Origin: Gnetum montanum
Lineage: Eukaryota > Streptophyta > Gnetopsida > Gnetales > Gnetaceae
Reading direction: 5' to 3'
Assembly (NCBI GenBank): GCA_015680685.1
Contig: MNCI01001985.1
Coordinates: forward strand, 1-64,000
Length of the DNA stretch: 64,000 nt
Below are positions 11,327-24,217 of this stretch, piece after piece. Each line of letters starts with the position of its first letter. Position 1 is the stretch's first letter. The notes under the pieces were generated by a model that was given only the letters and a program-made list of their open reading frames with translations, had not been told where the DNA came from and ran no database searches. Both the position numbers and the translations under genes were made by a program.

Positions 11327-14300
11327 TCATTCTCCCTAGGAGCACCACATGGTGCTCTCACAAGAGTTCTCTCCATGAGAGCACCTTGCATAGTTGTGCT
11401 GGCAAGAGTGCTCTCACGAGAGCTCCTCATGTAGCACTTGCAAGAGCACTCTTCCTAGGAGTGCCTTTTGCTGCACATGTGATGATGTTCTCTCTGGGAG
11501 TATCCTCACTGAGAGAGCCTTGCGTTGCACATTTGAGAGCATTCTCCATTTGGAAGCCCTCATTGAGAACATTTTATTGGAGAGCACTCTTCGTGAGAGT
11601 GGCCTCCCTGAAAGCGTTCTCCCTGAGAATGCCCTCCTTGCGAGCGTTCTCCATGACAATGCCCTCCCTAAGCATGCTCAACATGAGCGTGCTCTCTGTG
11701 GGAGTGCCCTCCATTAGAATGTTCTCCTAGAGAGCATTCTTATTGACAGAGTTCTCCCTGAGAGTGCCTTATGCTACGCACGTGAGAGTGTTCTCCTCGA
11801 GAGCGTCCTCCTTGAGAGCACCTTGTGCTACACACGTGAGAGTGTTCTCCTCGAGAGCATCCTCATTGAGAGCATTCTCTTGGAGACTACCATCCTTGAG
11901 AATGACCTTCCTAAGAATAGTCTCATTGAGGATGAGAGCATCCACCATAAGAGTGCCCTTCTTGAGAGCGTTCTTCTTGAGAGCGTCCTCTGTTAGAGTG
12001 GCCTTCTGAAGAGCGTTCTCCTTGAGAGCACCCTCCACAAGAGCACCTTCCGCTATGCATGTGAGAGTGTTCTCCTTGAGAGCACCCTATTGGAGGGTAC
12101 CCTCTCAGAGAGCACTCTCCTTGAGAGCGACCGCCCTTAGAGCATTCTTCTTGAGAGTGCCTTGCGCTATGCACGTGAGAGTGTTCTCCTTGAGAGTGCT
12201 CTCATTGAGAGTGTTCTCTTGAAGAGCACCATTACTAAGAGTGCCCTACCTAAGAATGCCCTCCCTAAGAATGGTCTCCCTGAGGGCACCCTCCTCAAGA
12301 GTTTCCTCCTTAAGAGAATTCTTCATGAGAGCATTCTCCTTGAGAGCATCCTCTATTAGATTAGCCTTCCAGAGAGTGTTCTCCTTGAGAGAACCCTCCC
12401 TAAGAGTGCCTTGCACTACACATGTAAGAGTGTTATCCTTGAGAGTGCCCTCATTGAGAGCGTTCTCTTGGAGAGTATCCTCCTTGAGAACACCCTCCCT
12501 GAGAACGGTCTCCCTAAGGATGCCCTCCTTGAGAGTGTCATGCTTAAGAGTGCCATCCCTTAGAGCGTTCTCCTTTAGAGCACCTCCCATTAGATTAGCC
12601 TTTCAAAGAGCATTCTCCTTGAGAGCATCCTTCCTGAGAGTGCCTTCCGCTATGCATGTGAGATTTTTCTCCTTGAGTGCCCTCTTGGAGGGTGTCCTCC
12701 TAGAGAGTGCTCTCCCTAAGAGTGACCTCCCTTAGAGCATTCGCCCTGAGATAGCCTCACACTACATACATGAGAGTGTTCTCCTTGAGAGCACCCTCAT
12801 TGAGAGTGTTCTCTCAGAGAGCGCCCTTCTTAAGAGTGCCCTCCCTAAGAAGACACTCCCTAAGAATGATCTCCCTGAGGACACCCTCCTACAAAGCATC
12901 CTCCTTAAGAGCGTTCTTCATAAGAGCATTCTCCTTGAGAGTGCCCTCTGTTAGAGTGGCCTTCTGGAGAGTGTTCTCCTTGAGAGTGCCCTCCTTGAGA
13001 GCACCTTATGCTACACACATGTGAGTGTTCTCCTCGAGAGCACCTTCTTAGAGGGTGTCCTCTCAGAGAGCACTCCCATTGAGAGTAGCCTCCCTCAGGG
13101 CATTCTCCCTGAGAGTGCCTTGTGCTACACATGTGAGAGTGTTCTCCTTGGAGAGTGCCCTCATTGAGAATGTTCTCTTGAAGAGCACCCTTCATGAGAG
13201 TGCCCTCCATGAGAATATACTCGCTGAGGATGCCCTCTTGAAGAGCGTCCTTCTTAAGACTGCCCTCCTCGAGAGTATTTTGCGTGAGAGCTCCCTCCAT
13301 TAGAGTAGCATCCTTGAGAGAATTCTCCTTAAGATCACCCTCCTTGAGAGCACCTTGTGCTACACTCATGAGAGTGTTCTCCTCAAGAGCACCCTCATTA
13401 AGAGTGTTCTCTTGGAGAGTGCCCTCCTCAAGAGGTCCTTGCACTACGCACATGAGAGTATTCTCCTCGAGAGTGCCCTCATTGAGAGCACCCTCTCAAA
13501 GGGTGTCCTCCCAGAGAGTGCTCTCCTTGAGAGTGGCCTCCCTCAAAGCATTCTCCCTGAGAGTGCCTTGCACTATGCACATGAGAGTGTTCTCGTTGAA
13601 AGCACCCTCTCTGAGAGCTCCCTCCCTGAGAGAATTTTCCTAAAGAGCACCTTCTATTAGAGCGGCCTCCCTAAGAGTAGCCTCCGTTAGAGTAGCCTCC
13701 CTAAGAGCGGCCTTCGTGGGAGTGTTCTACTTGGTTGCACCTTGTGCTACGCACATGAGAGTGTTATCCTTGAGAGCGTCCTCATTGAGAGCATTCTCTT
13801 GAAGAGTGCCTTCCATGAGAGTGTGCTCCTTGAGAATGGCCTTGCTGAGGATGCCATCTCGGAGAGCATCCTTCTTAAGATTGTTCTCCCCGAGAGCGTT
13901 TTATGTGAGAATGACCTCCGTTAGATTAGCCTCCTTGAGAGAATTCTCCTTAAGATCACCCTCCCTGAGAGCACCATGTACTATGCTTGTGAGAGTGTTC
14001 TCTTGAAGAGCACCCTCCGTTGGAGTGCCTTTCCCTGAGAATGCCCTCCTCGAGAGCATTTTCTGTGTGAGCATCCTTCGTTAGAGTGGCCTTCCAAAGA
14101 GTGTTCTCCTTGAGATCTCCCTCATCGGGAGTGTTCTCCCTAGAGCTCCCTTGTTAAGAGTGTTTCCTTAGAGAGTGTCATCTCTGAGATCACCCCCCAG
14201 AGAGCATTCTCCTTGAGAGCACCCTTTATTAAAGTGGCCTCCACAAGAGCGTTCTCCTTGAGAATGTCCTCCATGAGAGCACCTTGCACTATTTACATGA

Positions 14301-15029
14301 GAGTGTTCTCCTCGAGAGCACCCTCGTTGAGAGTGTTCTCTTGGAGAGCCCTTCCTAAGAGTGCCCTACTTGAGAATGCCCTCCCTAAGAGTGGTCTCCC
14401 TAAGGACACCCTCCTCAAGAGCCTCCTCCTTAAGAGCGTTCTCCATGAGAGTGCCCTTCCTAAGAGTGTTCTCCTTGAGAGTGCCCTCTGTTAGAGTGGC
14501 CTTCTGAAGAGTGTTCTCCTTGATAGCACCCTCCCCGAGAGTGCCTTCCGCTACATATGTAAGAGTTTTCTCCTCGAGAGAACCCTCATTAAGAGTGCCA
14601 TCTTGGAGGGTGCCCTCCTGGAGAGAACTCTCCCTAAGAGTGGCCTCCTTTAGAGTGTTCTACTTGAGAGCATCTTGCGCTATGCATGTAAGAGTGTTCT
14701 ACTTAATAGTGCCCTTGTTGAGAGCATTCTATCAAAGTGCACCCTCCATGAGAATTTCCTCATTGAGAGTGGTCTCCCTAGGGATGCCCTCCTCAAGAGC
14801 ATCCTCGTTAAGAGTGTTCTTCTTGAGAGCACCCTTTGTTGGAGTGGCCTTCCAATGAGTGTTCTCCTTAAGAGTGCCCTCACTACAAGCGTTCTCCCTA
14901 GAGAACCCTCTGTTAGAGTGGCATCCCAGAGAGCACTCTTCTTGAGAGTGCACTCCTTTAGAGCATTCTCCCTGAGAGTGCCTTGTGCTATGCACATGAG
15001 AGTGTTCTCCTCGAGAGTGCCCTCATTGA

Positions 15030-15855
15030 NNNNNNNNNNNNNNNNNNNNNNNNNNNNNNNNNNNNNNNNNNNNNNNNNNNNNNNNNNNNNNNNNNNNNNN
15101 NNNNNNNNNNNNNNNNNNNNNNNNNNNNNNNNNNNNNNNNNNNNNNNNNNNNNNNNNNNNNNNNNNNNNNNNNNNNNNNNNNNNNNNNNNNNNNNNNNNN
15201 NNNNNNNNNNNNNNNNNNNNNNNNNNNNNNNNNNNNNNNNNNNNNNNNNNNNNNNNNNNNNNNNNNNNNNNNNNNNNNNNNNNNNNNNNNNNNNNNNNNN
15301 NNNNNNNNNNNNNNNNNNNNNNNNNNNNNNNNNNNNNNNNNNNNNNNNNNNNNNNNNNNNNNNNNNNNNNNNNNNNNNNNNNNNNNNNNNNNNNNNNNNN
15401 NNNNNNNNNNNNNNNNNNNNNNNNNNNNNNNNNNNNNNNNNNNNNNNNNNNNNNNNNNNNNNNNNNNNNNNNNNNNNNNNNNNNNNNNNNNNNNNNNNNN
15501 NNNNNNNNNNNNNNNNNNNNNNNNNNNNNNNNNNNNNNNNNNNNNNNNNNNNNNNNNNNNNNNNNNNNNNNNNNNNNNNNNNNNNNNNNNNNNNNNNNNN
15601 NNNNNNNNNNNNNNNNNNNNNNNNNNNNNNNNNNNNNNNNNNNNNNNNNNNNNNNNNNNNNNNNNNNNNNNNNNNNNNNNNNNNNNNNNNNNNNNNNNNN
15701 NNNNNNNNNNNNNNNNNNNNNNNNNNNNNNNNNNNNNNNNNNNNNNNNNNNNNNNNNNNNNNNNNNNNNNNNNNNNNNNNNNNNNNNNNNNNNNNNNNNN
15801 NNNNNNNNNNNNNNNNNNNNNNNNNNNNNNNNNNNNNNNNNNNNNNNNNNNNNNN
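15030..15855. other. Assembly gap (826 N)
   Basis: Unresolved bases inside the satellite. Reading frames drawn across this gap have no meaning. The gap size may be an estimate. Confidence 0.99.
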
Positions 15856-16240
15856 GAGAGTGTCCTCCTTAAGAGCATTCTCTATGAGAGCACCTTCCCT
15901 GAGAGTGCCCTCTCTGAGAGCGTTCTCCTTAAGAGTGTCCTCTGTTAGACCAGCCTTTCAGAGACCAATCTCCTTAAGAGTGCCCTCCTTTAGAGTGCCC
16001 TTCCTAAGAGCAGCCTCCATTAGAGTGGCCTCCATGAGAGCATTGTCCATGAGAGCACCTTGCATTACACACGTGAGAGTGTTCACCTAGAGAGTGCCCT
16101 TATTGAGAGCATTCTTTTGGAGAGTGCCCTTCCTAAGAGTGCCCTCCCTAAGAATGCCCTCCTTGAGGACACCATCCTCGATAGCATCCTTCTTAAGAGC
16201 ATTCTCTATGAGAGTGCCTTCCCTAAGAGTGATCTCCTTG

Positions 16241-16528
16241 AGAGCTTTCTATGCTAGAGTTGCCTCCATAAGAGCGTTCTCCTTGAGAGTGCCCTCCATG
16301 AGAGTAGCTTATGCCCTCGTGTGAGTGTTCTCCTTGAGAGCTTTCTATGCTAGAGTTGCCTCCATAAGAGCGTTCTCCTTGAGAGTGCCCTCCATGAGAG
16401 TAGCTTATGCCCCCGTGTGAGTGTTCTCCTTGAGAGCTTTCTATGCTAGAGTTGCCTCCATAAGAGCGTTCTCCTTGAGAGTGCCCTCCATGAGAGTAGC
16501 TTATGCCCTCGTGTGAGTGTTCTCCTTG
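16241..16528 (+). repeat. Three near-identical 96-bp tandem copies
   Basis: Copies start at 16,241, 16,337 and 16,433 and differ at one visible site (GCCCTCGTG versus GCCCCCGTG). Neighbouring satellite units are far more diverged, so this is a much younger local triplication. Confidence 0.85.
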
Positions 16529-19500
16529 AGAGTATCCTCATTTTAGAACGTTCTATTGGAGAGTACCCTTTCTAAGAGTGCCCTCCTTGAGAACTCCCTC
16601 CTTGAGATCTATCCCCCTAAGGATGCCCTCCTCGGGAGTGTACTCCTTAAGAGCATTCTTCGTGAGAGAACCCTCCCTAGGAGCATCCTCCCTGAGAGCA
16701 TTCTCCTTGAGAGCCTCCTTCATTAGAGCATCCTTTCAAAAATTTTTCTCCTTGAGAGCACCTTCCCTGAGAGTGCCTTGTGCTCTTCACGTGAGAGTGT
16801 TCTCCTTGAAAGTGTCCTCGGTGAGAGCTCGCTCTCGAAGGATGCCCTCATAGAGAGTGCTCTCACTTAGAGCAACCTCCCTTAGAGCATTCTCCCAAAG
16901 AGCACCTTGCATTACACACATGAGAGTGTTCTCCTTGAGAGTTCCCTTGTTAAGAGCATTCTCTTAGATAGCACCCTCCATTATAATGCCCTCCTTGAGA
17001 GTAGTCTCCCTAGTGATGCCATCCTTGAGAGTAGTCTCCCTGGTGATGCCCTCCTTGAGAATGTCCCTCTTAAGAGTGTTCTCTATTAAATTTCTCTCCA
17101 CAAGATCATTCTTCTTGAGAGCACCCTCTGTTAGAGTAGCCTTATGAAGAGCGTTCTCTTTGAGAGTGCCCTCACTGGGATCATTCTCCCTAGAGTGTCC
17201 TTGTTGAGAGTGTTTTGTCAAAGAGTTCCCTCGTTGAGAGCATCTTCACTGAGAGTGTCTTGCACTACACACATGAGAGTGTTCTCCTCAAGAACACCCT
17301 CATTGAGAGCTCCCTCTTAGAGGACATACTCGTAGAGAGAACTCTCCTTGAGACCAACCTCCCTTAGAGAATTCTCCCTAAGAGCACCTTGTGTTACACA
17401 CGTGAGAGTGTTCTCCTCGAGAGCGCCCTTGTTGAGAGTGTTCTCTTGGAGAGTTCCCTCCTTTAGAATGCCCTCCTTGAGATCGATCTTGCTAGGAATG
17501 CCCTCCCTAAGAGCATTCTCTTTGAGAGGGCCCTCGCTAGGAGCATTCTTCCTGGAGCACCCTCATTGAGAGTGTTTTTTCGAAGAGTGCCCCTTCCTAA
17601 GAGCATTCTCCCTTAGAGTGGCCTCTGTTGGAGTGGCTTTCATGAGAGAATTCTCCTTGAGAGTGCCCTCCATTAGTGTGTTATCCATGAGAGAACCTTA
17701 CATTACGCATGTGACAATGTTCACCTCAAGAGCACCCTCATTGAGAGCATTCTTTTGGAGAGTGCCCTTCCTTAGAGTGCCCTCCATGAGAATGCCATCC
17801 CTGAGAGCTGTCTTCCTAAGGATGCCATCCTTGATAGCATCCTCCTTAAGAGAATTCTCCATGAGATTGCCCTCCCTAAGAGCTTTCTACATTAGATCTA
17901 CCTTTGAGAGAGTGTTCTCCTTGAGAGTGCCCTTCATGAGAGAACCTTATGTCCTCGTGTGAGTGTTCTCCTCAAGAGTGTCCTCATTGAGAGCATTCTA
18001 TCAAAGAGCATCCTTCCTAAGAGTGCCCTCCTTGAGAATTTCCTCCTTGAGATCTATCTCCCTAAGGATTCCCTCCTTGAGAGTGTCCTCCTTAAGAGCA
18101 TTCTCCATGAGAGTGCCCTCCTTGATAGCATTCTTCTTGAGAGCCTCCTCCGTTAGAGTAGCCTTATAGAGATTTTTCTCCTTGAGAGCACCTTCCTCGA
18201 GAGCATCTTGCGCTTAGCATGTGAGAGTGTTCTTCTCATGAGTTCCCTTGTTGAGAGCTCCCTATCAGAGGATGCCATCATGAAGAGCTCTCTCCATCAG
18301 AGTGACTTTTCTCAGGGCATTCTCCTTAAGAGCACCTTGTGTTATGCACGTGAGAGTATTCTGCTCAAGAGTGTCCTTGTTGAGAACATTCTCTTGGAGA
18401 GAGCACCCTTCATTAGAATTTCCTCCTTGAGAGTGTCCTCCATAAGAGTGTTCTACGTGAGATCGCCCTCTTTGAGAGCATTCTCCTTGAGAGTGTCCTC
18501 CATTAGAACGACTTTCTGAAGAGTGTTCTCTTTGAGAGGGCCCTCATCGGGAGCATTCTCCTTTGAGTGCCCTCATTGAGAGTGTTTTGTTAAAGATTTC
18601 CCTCATTGAGAATGCCCTCCCCAAGAGTGTTCTCCCTTAGAGAGGCCTCCATTGGATAGGCCTCTACGAGAGCATTGTCCTTGAGAGCACCCTCCATCAG
18701 AGTGTTATCCATGAGAGCACCTTAGATTATGCATGTGATAGTGTTCACCTCGAGAGTTCCCTTATTGAGAGTGTTCTTTCAGAGAGCGCCCTCCCTGAGA
18801 ACACCCTCCCCGAGAGTGGTCTCCCTAAGGACACCCTCCTCGAGAGCATCCTCCTTAAGAACATTCTCCATGAGAGCACCCTCCCTAAGAGCACCCTTCA
18901 TTAAAGTGGGCTTTCAAAGAGCGTTGTCCTTGAGAGCACCTTCCCTAAGTGCACCTTGCACTACACACATGAAAGTGTTCTCTTTGAGAGTGCCTTGGTT
19001 GAGGGCTCCCCCTTGGAAGATGCCCTCTAGGAGAGTGCTCTCCCTCAGATCGACCTTGATTAAAGCATTTTCCTTGAGAGAAACTGGCGTTATGCATGTG
19101 AGAGTATTCTTCTTGAGAGAGCCGTTGTTGAGAGTGTTCTCTTGGAGAGAATCCTCCATTAGAATTCCCTCCTTGAGATCGGTCTCACTGGGGACACCCT
19201 TCCCAAGAGCATTCTCCTGAGAGAACCCTCTGTTAGAGTAGCCTTCTAAAGAATATTCTCCTTGAGAGGCCCCTTACTAGGAACATTCTTCCTATGGCAT
19301 CCTCATTGAGAGGGTCCTGTCAAAGAGTGCCCTCCTTGAGAGCCCCCTTCTTGAGAGCGTTCTCTTTGAGAGTGGCCTCCATAAGAGCATTCTCCTTGAG
19401 AGCACCCTCCTTGAGAGTGTTTTTCATGAGAGCACCTTATGTTATGCACGTGAGAGTGTTCACCTCAAGAGTGCCCTCATTGAGAGCATTCTTTTGTAGA

Positions 19501-19994
19501 GTGCCCTTCCTAAGAGTGCCCTCCCTGAGAATGGCCTCTATGAGAGTTGTCTTCTTGAGGATACCATCCTTGATAGTTTCCTCCTTAAGAGTGTTCTCCA
19601 TGAAAGTGCCCATGTTGAGAACATTCTATCTGAGAGCTTTATATGTTAGAGGTGCCTCCATGAGAGTGCCCTCCATGAGAGCATCTTGCACCCTTGTGTG
19701 AGTGTTCTCCTTGAGAGTGTCCTTATTGAGAGCATTTTGTTGGAGAGCACCCTTCCTAAGAGTGCCCTCCTTAAGAACACCCTCCCTAAGAGCAATCTCC
19801 CTATGGATGCCCTCCTTGAGAGTGTCCCCCTTAAGAGCATTCTCCATGAGAGTGCCCTCCCTGAGAGCACCCTCTATTAGAGTGGTCTTTTGAAGAGCGT
19901 TCTCCTTAAAAGTGTCCTCCCCAAGAGCTCCTTGTGCTACACCCATGAGAGCGCTCTCCCTGAGGTCGCTCTCATTGATCTGGTTCTTCATGAT

Positions 19995-20060
19995 CAAATT
20001 TATAAGGGTGTAGGATAGTATGGCTAAAACTAACCCAATCAACATATATAAAGGGAGGTA
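19995..20060 (+). repeat. 66-bp leader segment, copy 2
   Basis: Second copy of the 66-bp segment at 11,261-11,326, here inside the satellite and again followed directly by 15-bp units. It divides the array into two blocks. Confidence 0.8.
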
Positions 20061-23000
20061 GAGTTGAGAGCACCCTTATCAAGAGCACCCTTTCTAAGAG
20101 TGTTCTCACTGAGAGTGGCCTATGTTAGAGCAGCCTTCGTGAAAACATTCTTCTTAAGAGAATTTTCCATGAGAGCATCTTGTGTTACACACGTGAGAGT
20201 GTTCATCTTGAGAGTGCCCTTGTTGAGAGCATTCTTTTGGAGAATGCCCTTCCTAAGAGTGCCCTCCATGAGAACACCCTCCCTGAGAGCTATCTCCCTG
20301 AGGATTCCATCCTCGATAGCATCCTCCTTAAGAGTGTTCTCTATGAGAATGCCCTCCCTAAGAGCTTTCTACATTAGATCTATCTTCGTGAGAGTGTTCT
20401 CCTTGAGAGCACCCTCCATGAGAGCACCTTGCATCCTTGTGTGAGTCTTCTCCTCAAGAGCATCCTTGTTGAGAGCATTCTATCAAAGAGGAGCCTTCCT
20501 AAAATGCCCTCCTTGAGAACATCCTCCCTGAGGATGCCCTTCTCAAGAGTTTCCTACTTAAGAGCATCCTCCTTAAGAGAATTCTTCATAAGATCATCCT
20601 CCATGAGAGCACCCTCCATTAGATCTATCTCCCTAAGGGCTCCATGCTCGAGAGCATCCTTAAGAGTGTTCTCCATGAGAGCGCCCTCCCCAAGAGCATT
20701 CTCCTTGAGAGCATCCTTAGTTAGAGTGGCCTTTTGGAGATTTTTCTCCTTGAGAGTGCTTTCCTTGAGAGTGCCTTGCACTACATATGTGAGAGTGTTC
20801 TCCTTGAGAGTGCCCTCATTCAGAGCTCCCTCTCAGAGGGCACCATCACGGAGAGCGCTCTCCCTTAGAGCAACCTCCCTTACAACGTTCTCCCTAAGAG
20901 AACCTTGCATTACATGCATGAGAGAATTCTCATTAAGAGTGCCCATATTGAGAGTGTTCTCCTAGAGGGCTCCCTCCATTAGAATTTTCTCCTTGAGAGT
21001 GATATCCCTGGGGATTCCCTCCTTGAGAGCATCCTCCTTAAGAGCATTCTCCGTGAGATTGTCCTCCACAAGAGCATTCTTCTTGAGAGTGCCCTCCATT
21101 AGAGTGGCCTTCCAAAGAGTGTTCTCTTTGAGAACACCCTCACTAGGAGCGTTCTCCTTGGAGCACCCTCATTGTGAGCATTTTATCAAAGAGTACCCTG
21201 CTTGAGAGCACCCTCCCTAAGAGCATTCTCCCTAAGAGCAGCCTCTGTTAGAGCGGCCTCTCCAAGATTCTTCTCCTTGAGAGCGTTCTCTTTGAGAGTA
21301 CCCTCCATGAGAGCACCTTACATTACAGACATGAGAGTGTTCACATTTAGAGTGCCCTCATTGATAGTGTTCTTTCAGAGAGCATCCTTCCTAAGAGTGT
21401 CCTTCCTAAGAATGCCCTCCTTGAGAGTGGTCTCCCTGAGGATGCCCTCCTCGAGAGCATCCTCCTTAAGAACATTTTCCATGAGAGCAACCTCCCTGAA
21501 AGCACCCTCCATTTAGTGGCCTTTCAGAGAGTGTTCTACTTGAGAGTGCCTTCCCTGAGAGCACCTTGCACTACTCCTGTAAGAGTGTTCTCCTCGAGAG
21601 CTCCCTCTCAGAGGGTGCCCTCCTGGAGAGAACTCTTCCTTAGAGCTTCCTCCCTTAGAGTGTTCTCTCTAAGAGCACCTTGCATTACACATGTGAGAGT
21701 GTTCTCCTTAAGAGTGCCCTTATTGAGAGCATTCTCTTGAAGAACGCCCTCTATTAGAACACCCTCATTGAGAGTGGTCTCCCTGGGGATGTCCTCCTTG
21801 AGAGCATCCTCCTTAAGAACATTCTCCATGAGATGACCCTCCATGAGAGCATTCTTTTTGAGAGCACCCTCTATTAGAGAATCCTTCTGAATAGTGTTCT
21901 CTTTGATAGCACCTTCACTAGTAGCATTCTCCTTGAAGCACCCTCATTAAGAGCATTTTGTTGAAGAGCACCCTCCTTGAGAGTGTTCTCCCTCAGAGTG
22001 ACCTCTATTAGAGTGACCTCTATGAAAATGTTCTTCTTGAGAGCACCCTCCATGAGAGTGTTGTTCATGAGAGCACCTTGCATTATGTACGTGAGAGTGT
22101 TCACCTCGAGAGTGCCCTCATTGAGAGCATTCTTTTAGAGAGCACCCTTCCTAAGAGTGCCCTCCCTTAGAATGCCCTCCTTGAGAGCCGTCTCCATGAG
22201 GACACCCTCCTTGAGAGCATCCTCCTTAAGAATGTTCTCCATGAGAGTGTCCTCCCTAAGAGAATTCTCCTTGAGAGCATCCTCCATTAGAGTGGCATTT
22301 TAGAGAGAATTCTCCTTGAGATTTCCTTCCTAAAGAGTGTCTTGCACTATGCACATGAGAGTGTTCTCCACAAGAGCACCCTTGTTGAGAGCTCTCTCTC
22401 AGAGGACGTCCTCCCAGAGAGCACTCTCTATCAGAGAAACCTCCCTCAGAGCATTCTCCTTGAGAGCACCTTGCATTATGCACATGAGAGTGTTCTCCTT
22501 GAGAGCACCCTTGTTTAGATTATTCTCTTGGAGAGCTACCTCCATTTTAAGATCAGTCTCCCTAGGGATGCCCTTCTTGAGAGCGTTCTCTTTAAGAGTG
22601 TTCTATGTGAGATTGCCCTCCTCGAGAGTGTTCTCCTTGAGAGCGGCCTTTGTTAGAGTGGCCTTACAAAGAGCGTTCTCTTTGAGAGGGCCCTCACTAG
22701 GAGCGTTTTCCCTAGATCGTAATCATTGAGAGTATTTTATCGAATAGTTCCCTCCTTGAGAGCACCCTCCTTGAGAGCATTCTTATTGAGAGTGGCCTTC
22801 ACAAGATAATTCTCCTTGAGAGTACCCTCCATGAGAGCATTGTCCATAAGAGTAACTTGCGTTATGCACATGAGAGTGTTCACCTCGGGAGCACCCTCTT
22901 CGAGAGCGTTCTTTTGGAGAGCACCCTTCCTAAGAGTTTCCTCCTTGAAAATTCCCTCCTTGAGAGTAGTCTCCTTGAGGACACCCTTCTTGAGAGCATC

Positions 23001-24217
23001 CTCCTTAAGAAAATTCTCTGTGAGAGCATGCTCCCTAAGAGTGCTCTCCATTAGAGTGGCCTTTTGGAGAGCATTCTTCTTGAGAGCACCTTCCTTGAGA
23101 GTACCTTGCGTTACACACGTGAGAGTGTTCTCCTTGAGATTGTGCTCATTAAGAGCTCCATTTCAGAGGGTGCCCTCTTGGAGAGTGCTCTCCCTCAAAG
23201 AAACCTCCCTTAGAGTATTCTCCTTGAGAGCACCTTGCGTTAAGCATGTGAGAGTTTTCTCCATGAGAGTGCCCTTATTGAGAGCATTCTGTTGGAGAGT
23301 GCCCTCCATTATAATGCCATTTCATAGAGCATTATCTTTGAGAGGGCCCTTGCCAAGAGTGTTCTCCATAGAGCACCCTCGTTGAGAGCGTTTTATCAAA
23401 GAGTGCCCCTTTCCAAGAGCATTATCCCTAAGAGAAGCCTCTATTGGAGCAGTATTCATGAGATCATTCTCCTTGAGAGTGCCCTCCATGAGAGCATTGT
23501 CCATGAGAGCACCTTGTGTTATGCACATGAGTGTTCACCTCAAGATCACCCTCCTTGAGAGCATTCTTCTAGACAGTGCCCTTCCTAAGAGTGACCTCTC
23601 TAAGAATGCCCTCCCTAAGAGTTTTCTCCTTGAGGACACCATCCTAGATAGCATCCTCCTTAAGAGAATTCTCCATGAGAGTGCCCTCCCTGAGAGCATT
23701 CTCCCTAAGGGCTTTCTATGTTAGATCTGCCTCCACCAAAGAATTCTCCTTGCGAGCACCCTCCATGAGAGTACCTTGTGCCCTCATGTGAGTGTTCATC
23801 TGAAGAGCATCTTCATTGAGAGTGTTTTGTTAGAGATCACCCTTCCTAAGAGTGCCCTCTTTGAGAATGCCCTTGCTAAGATCGGTCTCCCTAAGGACAC
23901 TTTCCTTGACAGCGTCCTCCTTAAGAGCATTCTCCATGAGAGCACCCTTCCCGAGAGTGCCCTCCGTGAGAGCATTCTTCTTCAGAGCCTCCATTAGAGC
24001 TACCTTTTGGAGATTTTTCTTCTAAAGATCACCTTCCCTGAGAGTGCCTTGTGCTCCACATGTGAGAGTGTTCTCCTTGAGAGTGCCCTTGTTGAGAGCT
24101 CCCTCTTCAAGTATGCCCTCATGGAGAGCACTCTCCCATAGAGCGACCTCCCTTAGAGCATTCTGCCTAAGAGCACCTTGCATTATGCATGTGAGAGTTT
24201 TCTCCTCAAGAGCACCC
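20061..24217 (+). repeat. 15-bp satellite array, block 2 (left part)
   Basis: Same 15-bp unit as block 1. The GTTCACC marker recurs at about 20,200, 21,330, 22,090, 22,870 and 23,525, so the usual higher-order unit is near 760 bp with occasional longer spacings. It is interrupted at 24,217 by element A and resumes in register at 51,745. The last five bases (CACCC, 24,213-24,217) are the target-site duplication of element A. Confidence 0.9.

Larger units (their letters stand above)
11327..19994 (+). repeat. 15-bp satellite array, block 1
   Basis: The basic unit is GAGAGYRYYCTCCYT (15 bp), for example GAGAGTGTTCTCCTT, GAGAGCATTCTCCTT or GAGAGCGTTCTCCTT. Bases 1-12 are close to a palindrome (GAGAGCGCTCTC occurs as such). 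Positions 6-7 alternate CG/TG/CA. A marker of the form CCTTG(N)TATGCACGTGAGAG recurs. Up to about 15 kb its spacing alternates near 117 and 240 bp, giving a higher-order period near 360 bp. From about 17.7 kb a larger unit with a GTTCACC marker appears. Because 15 is divisible by three, long stop-free frames occur on both strands; they are not genes. It contains an assembly gap at 15,030-15,855. Confidence 0.92.

Noticed and set aside
14675-16090. 471-codon and other long frames across 15,030-15,855
   Set aside because: They run through an assembly gap of N and have no meaning as proteins.
11281-24217. Dozens of open frames of 60-180 codons on both strands of the satellite (repeating SLRVP, ESVLL or ENTLKE-type pentads)
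   Set aside because: The unit is 15 bp, so every frame without a stop stays open. Opposite and overlapping frames are equally open, and there is no start context or domain. The minus frame recalls pentapeptide repeats, but the A and N/D order does not fit the A(D/N)LxX pattern.
11327-24217. CRISPR-like or VNTR coding array
   Set aside because: The repeats abut without unique spacers and the context is plant retrotransposons, so this is a satellite.
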